NCBI RefSeq assembly: GCF_000482705.1
Contig: NZ_AXWO01000003.1
Location: 124,001-188,000, forward strand
Reading direction: 5' to 3'
DNA: 64,000 bases
Origin: Glycomyces arizonensis DSM 44726
GTDB lineage: Bacteria; Actinomycetota; Actinomycetes; Mycobacteriales; Micromonosporaceae
The position numbers and the translations under genes are program-made. Of the stretch, positions 42,061 to 47,700 are shown piece by piece. The first letter of the stretch is position 1. Every line of letters begins with the position of its first letter. The notes beneath the pieces are model-generated. The model was not told the DNA's origin. It saw only the letters and a list, made by a program, of their open reading frames with translations, and did not search any database.

Positions 42061-42100
42061 TTTCACCGCGCTCGCACTGGCCTTGCACCGCGCTTGCACC
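42061..42100 (-). promoter_or_regulatory. Four 7-mers at 11-bp period, candidate SARP binding site
   Basis: Plus-strand 7-mers TTTCACC (42061), TCGCACT (42072), TTGCACC (42083) and TTGCACC (42094) start exactly 11 bp apart. On the minus strand, reading toward drrA, these are GGTGCAA, GGTGCAA, AGTGCGA and GGTGAAA with 4-bp gaps. SARP activators are known to bind heptamer direct repeats with this period just upstream of the -10. They lie 56-95 bp before the drrA start. Confidence 0.65.
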
Positions 42101-42119
42101 GCGCCGCGGGAAGCGAAAG

Positions 42120-42147
42120 GGGCCGCACCCCCGACGGGATGCGGCCC
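42120..42147. terminator. Hairpin after the sugar transporter operon
   Basis: GGGCCGCA (42120-42127) with TGCGGCCC (42140-42147), 12-nt loop, 50 bp after the stop of the last transporter gene and before the drrA promoter. Confidence 0.55.
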
Positions 42148-42197
42148 TGGTGAAGGGAGGGATCAAGCCCCTTGCGGCGATGTCCGCGAGCCGTAAA

Positions 42198-43142
42198 TTA
42201 ACCCTTGATGGCCCCCGTGATGACGGCCTTGGTGAAGTGCTTCTGGATGAACGGGTACATGATCACGATCGGCACGATCGTGCAGACCACGACGGCCATC
42301 TTGAGCGCCGCCGTGGGAGCGGCCGCGGTCGACTGGTACTGCGCGGCGTTGGAGGCCGCTCCCGGCAGGCCCTGCGTCGACATGAGCATCCGCTGCAGCA
42401 CCACCTGGATCGGCTGCGTGTCCAGGCCCGGCGTGTACAGCACCGCCTGGAAGTAGATGTTCCAGTAGCCGACGGCGTAGAACAGCGCGATGACCGCCAG
42501 GATCGCCTTCGACATCGGCAGCACGACCCGGAACAGGATCCGGAACTCCCCGGCGCCGTCCATCTTCGCCGCGTCGATGAGCTCGCCGGGCACGCTGGTC
42601 ATGAAGAACGAGCGCAGCACGATGAGGTTGAAGGCGTTGAGCGCCATCGGCAGGATCAGCGACAGGTAGTTGTCGAACAGGCCCAGCTGCTGGACCACCA
42701 GGAAGCTCGGGTACATGCCGGGGGCGAACAGGAAGGTGAACAGGATCAGCATCAGCAGCGGGCGGTGCCCCAGCGATCCGGGCCGCGAGAGCCCGTAGGC
42801 CGCGCCGATGGTGAGCACCATGCTGATCGCGGTGCCGCCGACGGTGAGGATGATCGTCAGGAGCAGCGAGTCGGTGAGCGCCCCGCCGCTGAAGATCTCC
42901 TGGTAGGCCCGGAGACTCAAGTCGGTGGGGAGGATCAGCAGGTTCCCGCCGGCGCGGTTGAGCGCGTCCTCGCTGGCGAAGCTGGTGGCCACGACCGCCC
43001 ACAGCGGGATGATGATGGCCGCCGCGTAGCAGATCAGGAACGCGGCCTTGGTCAGCTTCCCGAAGAGCGACGGCTCCTCGTCCCAGGAGGGCCGCCGGTT
43101 CTTGACTCGCGGCTTTTGGAGGCGGATGTCGGTGGTGCTCAT
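42198..43142 (-). CDS. Sugar ABC transporter permease, LplC-like
   Basis: 314 residues with six membrane helices. The EAA motif is GELIDAAKMDGAGEFRILFRVVLPMSKAILAV, the site that contacts the ATPase. AFLICYAAAIIIPLWAVVATSF and LLMLILFTFLFAPGMYPSFL are typical of the CUT1 LplC group. The N-terminus up to residue 30 is cytoplasmic. ATG overlaps the other permease by 4 bp. No ATPase gene is in the operon; CUT1 systems in actinobacteria commonly borrow the shared MsiK ATPase. Confidence 0.9.
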   Translation of the reverse strand: MSTTDIRLQKPRVKNRRPSWDEEPSLFGKLTKAAFLICYAAAIIIPLWAVVATSFASEDALNRAGGNLLILPTDLSLRAYQEIFSGGALTDSLLLTIILTVGGTAISMVLTIGAAYGLSRPGSLGHRPLLMLILFTFLFAPGMYPSFLVVQQLGLFDNYLSLILPMALNAFNLIVLRSFFMTSVPGELIDAAKMDGAGEFRILFRVVLPMSKAILAVIALFYAVGYWNIYFQAVLYTPGLDTQPIQVVLQRMLMSTQGLPGAASNAAQYQSTAAAPTAALKMAVVVCTIVPIVIMYPFIQKHFTKAVITGAIKG

Positions 43143-44122
43143 GACTTCTGGTAGATCCCTTGCTCTCCGAGGCGGTGGGCGATGTGGTTGGCGGCCAGGA
43201 CCAGCAGCAGCCCGATGATGCCCTTGAACAGGCCCGCCGCGGTGCCGAGCGACTCGCCGTTGGAAGACAGGATCGTCCGGTAGTAGACGAAGGTGTCGAG
43301 CACTTCGGTGGTCTGGTAGCCGACGGCCTCACGCTGGAGCTGGTACTGCTCGAAGCCGACGGTGAGGATGGTGCCGATCTGGAGGATGAGCAGGAGCACG
43401 ATGACCGGCCTGATGCCGGGGAGGGTGATGTGCCACATGCGGCGCCAGCGGCTCGCCCCGTCGACGGCGGCGGCCTCGTAGAGGCTGGGATTGATCGACG
43501 AGAGCGCGGCCAGGAAGATGATCATGCCCCAGCCCGCGTCCTTCCACGTCCACTGCATCCAGGCCAGGAACATGAAGCTGTCGGGGTCGGCGGTGACGTT
43601 GAGCCTGTCGCCGCCGAAGCCCAGCATCCAGTTGCTGACCAGGCCGTCGGCGCCGAGCATCTGGATGAACACGGTGACGACCAGGACCCAGGAGAAGAAG
43701 TACGGCAGGTAGACGATCGACTGGAAGACGCTGCGGACCCGGGTCGAGATGACGCTGTGCATGACCAGGGCGAGGAAGATCGACAGCGGGAAGACGAGGG
43801 CCAGCTGCGCCAGCGCGAACTGGAGCGTGTTGACCAGCGCGGGCATGAAGTACGGGTCGGAGAACAGCCGCCCGAACCAGGCGAAGCCCACGAACGGGTT
43901 CTCCCAGAAGGGCCGGTACGGACTGTAGTCCATGAACGCGATGATGTTCCACGACGAGGGCCAGTAGAAGAACACCGAGAGTTGGGCCAGCGCCGGGAGG
44001 GTCATGATCAGCAGGGGCCAGTCGTGGCGAAGCCGCTGCGACACCGTCTGCTTGCGGACGATGCGAGGCCTGTCCGGAGCCCCGCCTGCGGCCGGAGGCG
44101 CTGAGGTCTTGAGTGCTGCCAT
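43139..44122 (-). CDS. Sugar ABC transporter permease, LplB-like
   Basis: 327 residues, six membrane helices beginning at WPLLIMTLPALAQLSVFFYW. The EAA motif is LYEAAAVDGASRWRRMWHITLPGIRPV. SWNIIAFMDYSPYRPFWENPFVGF and the C-terminal TAAGLFKGIIGLLLVLAANHIAHRLGEQGIY are characteristic of LplB/YtrF-like permeases. A hydrophilic N-terminal 35 residues precede the first helix. The start ATG 44122 was chosen from the family length; the frame is open far upstream. Confidence 0.9.
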   Translation of the reverse strand: MAALKTSAPPAAGGAPDRPRIVRKQTVSQRLRHDWPLLIMTLPALAQLSVFFYWPSSWNIIAFMDYSPYRPFWENPFVGFAWFGRLFSDPYFMPALVNTLQFALAQLALVFPLSIFLALVMHSVISTRVRSVFQSIVYLPYFFSWVLVVTVFIQMLGADGLVSNWMLGFGGDRLNVTADPDSFMFLAWMQWTWKDAGWGMIIFLAALSSINPSLYEAAAVDGASRWRRMWHITLPGIRPVIVLLLILQIGTILTVGFEQYQLQREAVGYQTTEVLDTFVYYRTILSSNGESLGTAAGLFKGIIGLLLVLAANHIAHRLGEQGIYQKS

Positions 44123-44173
44123 TGCTTTTGAGAATCCAGTCGTGAGTCCGGTGGAGGGTCGGGGGAACGGCGA

Positions 44174-44203
44174 CGGCCGGACGACCGCGAGGCCGCCCGG
44201 CCG
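44174..44203 (-). terminator. Intra-operon hairpin after the binding-protein gene
   Basis: CGGCCGG (44174-44180) with CCGGCCG (44197-44203), 16-nt loop, in the 86-bp gap between the binding-protein gene and the first permease. Such hairpins often leave the binding protein more abundant than the permeases. Confidence 0.45.
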
Positions 44204-44208
44204 GTCGG

Positions 44209-45900
44209 TCAGCCGTGGAGGGCCTTGTACGCGGCCGTGTAGTGCTCGCGACCGGCCTCGCCACCGTTGTTGAGGAACGTCTCGACCATCTCGGGGATCG
44301 CCGAGAGGTCGGCGCGTCCGTAAGCGATGTCGTCCTGCTGGTCGATCAGGGTCTGACCGGCGGTCTTGAAGTCGGCCGGGCCCTCGACCCGCATGCCCTC
44401 CCAGATGTTGACCTCGGCGTAGTCCTTGACCGACGCGTTGTAGTCGAACTTCGCCTGGACGAAGTCGGGGGCGCCGGTGAGGAAGGTCTGCACCTGGCCC
44501 GAGAAGGTCTTGAAGTTGACCGGGGCCTGGACGACCTCGGTGCCGACCTCGGTGTGGACCGGGGTGCCGTCCTCGCCGTACTCGAACTGCTCGCCCTCGA
44601 AGCCGTACCACAGCATCTCGTACTCTTTGGTGCCGTACGGGGCGGAGCACCAGTTGGCGACGTCGAGGATCTCCTCGACCTGCTCCTGGTCGAGGTCCTT
44701 GCTGAGGAACAGCCAGCCCTCCACGCCGGTGCCGACGTGGACCAGCGGGGTCCGGCCGTTCGCGGCGAGCGCGCCGACCGGGGCGATCGCGCCCTCGACC
44801 TGGCCGCCGGCGGCCTGGGTGGAGTAGTCCTGCCACCACGACATGTTGTCCTGCTGGAACAGGATGGTGCCGGCCTTGTGCAGTTCCTTGCCGTCGAGCG
44901 TGCCGCTGGGGGCGTCGGGGTGGACGAGCTTCTCGTCCCAGGCGGTGCGGCGGAACTCCAGCCACTCGGTGTACTCGGGCCGCTCGCAGTTGTGGATGAG
45001 CTTGTCCTGCTCCTCGTCCCAGTACCAGCCGTCGCCGCTGGCCAGGTTGAACCACTGGGGCGAGATGTAGTCGAGGCCGAGGAAGGCCCAGCGCCCGGCC
45101 GCGTCGTCGGACCAGGTGCGGGCGACTTCGAGGAGCTCTTCGACCGAGGTCGGCATGGCCAGGCCGTCGGCCTCGAGCAGGTCGGTGCGGGCGAGCAGGC
45201 CGTTGCCGGGGCCGCCCCAGATGCTGCCGGGGACGCCGAAGATGCGGGCGGACTCGGGGTCCTCCGGGTCGGTGGACCACACCGACTGCCCCCAGGCGGC
45301 GGTCTGGCGCCCGGCCAGCAGCGGCCAGCGGTCGGCGATGTCGCCCTTGAGGATGTCGGTCAGGTCGTAGAAGCTGTTGACGACCGTCTCGCGGAAGTTG
45401 CTCTGCGAGGAGAGCATCCAGCTGAACAGGTAGATGCCGTTGCCGAACTCGTTCGCCTGGATCCACTGCGCGGAGGTCTCCGCGTAGGTGTTGCCGTCGG
45501 CCTGGCGCAGGTTGATCTCGGTGCCGCCCCATGCCTCGTGGAGGCCCGCGTAGTACGGGTCGTCCGCGGAAGGAACCGTGCCCCAGACCGGCATGGTGAT
45601 CTCGTAGGTGCCGCTGCCGGAGGGCAGATCGGTGACCGCCTGGACCGGCTCGGGGTAGCTGGTGAACCCCGAGGGGTGGTTCGGCGGCTCGCCGACCAGG
45701 TCGGGCTCGAACGGGAGGGGCCATTCCTTGTAGGTGGGCAGGAAGTCGAAGCCCTCGGTGGTCTGGGAGGTGCCGCCGCCGGATTCGATGTCACTGCAAG
45801 CGGCGATCATGGGCAGGCCCGCGGCTCCTGCGGCGCCGAGGCCGGCTGCCTTGAAGAGGGAGCGGCGCCTGAACGGCGACCTGCGGGAGGGAGTAGCCAC
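44209..45900 (-). CDS. Sugar-binding lipoprotein of an ABC transporter, LplA-like
   Basis: 563 residues. A Tat-like signal (FRRRSLFKAAGLGAAGAAG) ends in a lipobox PMIAAC, so the mature protein is lipid-anchored through that Cys. The LplA group is recognised by length and blocks such as YEITMPVWGTVPSADDPYY, GNGIYLFSWMLSSQ, YSTQAAGGQVEGAIAPVG and EEILDVANWCSAPYGTKEY. With the two permeases and the neighbouring ROK repressor and GH3 enzyme, the ligand is probably a xylose-containing oligosaccharide. GTG 45900 follows GAAAGGACC. Confidence 0.88.
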   Translation of the reverse strand: MATPSRRSPFRRRSLFKAAGLGAAGAAGLPMIAACSDIESGGGTSQTTEGFDFLPTYKEWPLPFEPDLVGEPPNHPSGFTSYPEPVQAVTDLPSGSGTYEITMPVWGTVPSADDPYYAGLHEAWGGTEINLRQADGNTYAETSAQWIQANEFGNGIYLFSWMLSSQSNFRETVVNSFYDLTDILKGDIADRWPLLAGRQTAAWGQSVWSTDPEDPESARIFGVPGSIWGGPGNGLLARTDLLEADGLAMPTSVEELLEVARTWSDDAAGRWAFLGLDYISPQWFNLASGDGWYWDEEQDKLIHNCERPEYTEWLEFRRTAWDEKLVHPDAPSGTLDGKELHKAGTILFQQDNMSWWQDYSTQAAGGQVEGAIAPVGALAANGRTPLVHVGTGVEGWLFLSKDLDQEQVEEILDVANWCSAPYGTKEYEMLWYGFEGEQFEYGEDGTPVHTEVGTEVVQAPVNFKTFSGQVQTFLTGAPDFVQAKFDYNASVKDYAEVNIWEGMRVEGPADFKTAGQTLIDQQDDIAYGRADLSAIPEMVETFLNNGGEAGREHYTAAYKALHG

Positions 45901-45956
45901 GTTGCGGTCCTTTCGGTCAAGTATTCGTGAGGGTTGAGAGGTGTGAGAGCCGGTAG

Positions 45957-45981
45957 TTAGTTCGGCTGCTCGATAAACTAA
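45957..45981. promoter_or_regulatory. Candidate XylR-type operator between transporter and repressor
   Basis: TTAGTT (45957-45962) and AACTAA (45976-45981) with 13 bases between, 25 bp overall, the same length and arms as the known Firmicutes XylR operator. It lies 57 bp before the binding-protein start and 220 bp before the ROK gene, so it can control both divergent units. CGATAAACTAAAG is shared with 30748-30760. Confidence 0.6.
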
Positions 45982-46117
45982 AGTAGCGCACGGTGATAAC
46001 CGCTACAAGCGAGGGGTCCGGGCGAATCCATCGCGGATTGATCACGATTCGGGAAAGGCGTCGCCGGACGGGGCCTCGTGACGACCGGTTGTCGCCATCG
46101 AAGACAATTCCATCTAC

Positions 46118-46174
46118 GGCTCGCAAGCTCTGCCGTGGAGGCCGATCCGCGGCTCGCAAGCGTCGCCGTGGAGG
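46118..46174 (+). repeat. 24-bp direct repeat in the ROK leader
   Basis: The 24-mers at 46118-46141 and 46151-46174 both begin GGCTCGCAAGC and both end GCCGTGGAGG; only three bases between differ. Their starts are 33 bp apart, three helical turns. They end about 26 bp before the ROK ATG. In the ROK frame they encode a repeated RLAS-x-AVE, but the strong AGGAGG at 46190 argues that this is leader sequence. Confidence 0.6.
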
Positions 46175-46200
46175 AGCCACAAGTTCAGCAGGAGGTAAGA

Positions 46201-47451
46201 ATGGCGATGCGCATAGCGGCGAAGACCCCCGGCCAGGGCGTCGGCGCCGAGGGGGGGACCGGCCGCGCCCGGCGAGCCGACTTCACCGACGTGCGCGCCA
46301 ACAACCTGGGCTACGTCCTGCGCCAGGTCCGCGCCGAGGGGCGGTGCTCGCGCGCCGACCTGGCGGCCAAGACCGGCTTGAACAAGGCCACCGTCTCCAG
46401 TCTCGTCGCCGAGCTCATCGAGCGCCGCGTCCTGCGCGAGTCCGGATCGGTCATCGGCAACATCGGACGGCCCGCCGTGCTGCTGAGTGTGGACACCGGC
46501 TACTACGCCTCACTCGGCGTCGAAGTCAATGTGGACTACATGACGCTCGTCGCGGTCGACTTGGCGGGCAACCGGCTCCTCAGCTGGCGCCGCGCCCACG
46601 ACGGCGCCGGGTCCACCGCGGGCAAGTCGGTCTCGGCCCTGGCCGGCCTCGCCAAGCGCGCCGTGGACAAGATGGACGCCGAGGGCCGCCAGATCCTCGG
46701 CCTCGCCGTCGCCGTGCCCGGCATGATCGACAACGACGGCGTCGTCCAGCGCGCCCCCATGCTCGGCTGGGACGACTTCGACCTCACCGCCCGCCTCCAC
46801 GCGGCCATGCGCGATCCGAAGTACGCCGTCTCGGTCGACAACGACGCCAACCTCGGCGCCGTCGCCGAGCAGCGCTTCGGCGCCTACGCGGGGGTCGGCA
46901 ACATGATCTACCTGACCGGCGAGGTCGGCCTCGGCTCGGGGCTCATCGTCGACGGCGAGCTGCGCCGCGGCGCCACCGGCTTCGCCGGGGAGATCGGCAA
47001 CCTCCTCATCGAGATCGACGGCCGCACCGGCCGCGTCGAGGACCTCGCCAGCGTCAGCGCCGTCCTGGCCGAGCTGGCCGAGACCGACCAGATCGCCGGG
47101 GCCGAAGTCGAGGCCGAAGTCGAGGACATCGTCACCCGCGCCCGCGCAGGGGAGGCCGACGTCGCGGCGGCCCTCCAGCGCATCGGGCGGGCCCTCGGCG
47201 CGGGCATCGCGCTGGCCGTGGACCTGCTCAACCCCGAGGCGGTCGTCCTCGGCGGCCACTACCAGGCCCTGAGTCCGTGGATCGTCCCCGCCGCCGAGGC
47301 CGAGCTCGCCGCGCGCGCCCACGCCTCGGGCGCCGGAGGCACCGAGATCGTCGTCTCCGCCCTCGGCCACGAGGCCCCCGCACTCGGCGCCGCCACCGGC
47401 ATCCTCAACGACATCGACGCCGGTCTCATGCCCACCCCGCTGGGCTCTTGA
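46201..47451 (+). CDS. xylR: ROK-family transcriptional repressor, XylR-like
   Basis: 416 residues. N-terminal MarR-like winged helix (about 35-95: LGYVLRQVRAEGRCSRADLA, KTGLNKATVSSLVAEL) and a ROK sugar-kinase-like domain (VNVDYMTLVAVDLAGN, VAVPGMIDNDGVV, VSVDNDANLGAVAEQRFG, LTGEVGLGSGLIVDGEL). The usual zinc site CxCGxxGCxE after GEIGN is missing; here it reads DGRTGRVEDLASV with no Cys. ATG 46201 follows AGGAGG. Divergent from the transporter and sharing its operator, so it probably represses xylose-linked genes; xylose is the likely effector. Confidence 0.85.
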   Translation: MAMRIAAKTPGQGVGAEGGTGRARRADFTDVRANNLGYVLRQVRAEGRCSRADLAAKTGLNKATVSSLVAELIERRVLRESGSVIGNIGRPAVLLSVDTGYYASLGVEVNVDYMTLVAVDLAGNRLLSWRRAHDGAGSTAGKSVSALAGLAKRAVDKMDAEGRQILGLAVAVPGMIDNDGVVQRAPMLGWDDFDLTARLHAAMRDPKYAVSVDNDANLGAVAEQRFGAYAGVGNMIYLTGEVGLGSGLIVDGELRRGATGFAGEIGNLLIEIDGRTGRVEDLASVSAVLAELAETDQIAGAEVEAEVEDIVTRARAGEADVAAALQRIGRALGAGIALAVDLLNPEAVVLGGHYQALSPWIVPAAEAELAARAHASGAGGTEIVVSALGHEAPALGAATGILNDIDAGLMPTPLGS

Positions 47452-47504
47452 CCGCGCTTCGTCCGGGCTCCTGACCGGCTTCGTTCCCCAACTGTTACCT
47501 CGGC

Positions 47505-47535
47505 CGTCGCCGCAGGTCCCGGGCCTGCGGCGACG
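47505..47535 (+). terminator. Terminator of the ROK gene
   Basis: A perfect 12-bp stem, CGTCGCCGCAGG (47505-47516) with CCTGCGGCGACG (47524-47535), loop of 7 nt. Confidence 0.75.
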
Positions 47536-47610
47536 ACCGCACCGCCGCTCGGCCCCCGCCCGCCTTGACGGGCGAGGGAGCGCCGGTGTAGAACACTTCT
47601 ATTCCTTCAA

Positions 47611-47668
47611 TCGAAGCGCTTCGAAAGCCGTAACCAGGTTTTCTGTTTCCGTAATCGAAGCGCTTCGA
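47611..47668. promoter_or_regulatory. Two perfect LacI-type operators upstream of the GH3 gene
   Basis: TCGAAGCGCTTCGA occurs at 47611-47624 and 47655-47668, identical 14-bp palindromes with starts 44 bp apart (four helical turns). The central CG and AAGCGCTT form the classic LacI/GalR core. The second lies 32 bp before the GH3 ATG. The LacI gene is the second gene of this operon, so autoregulation by looping is likely. Confidence 0.8.
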
Positions 47669-47700
47669 CAAGACAGCGGCGTCCAAGCTAGGAAATCACG

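Noticed and set aside
44215-45930. Long plus-strand frame opposite the sugar-binding lipoprotein
   Set aside because: It is a Gly/Val/Leu/Arg-rich shadow of a clear lipoprotein gene on the other strand.
46078-46200. N-terminal extension of the ROK repressor
   Set aside because: AGGAGG at 46190 places the start at 46201, and the extension contains the leader repeats.
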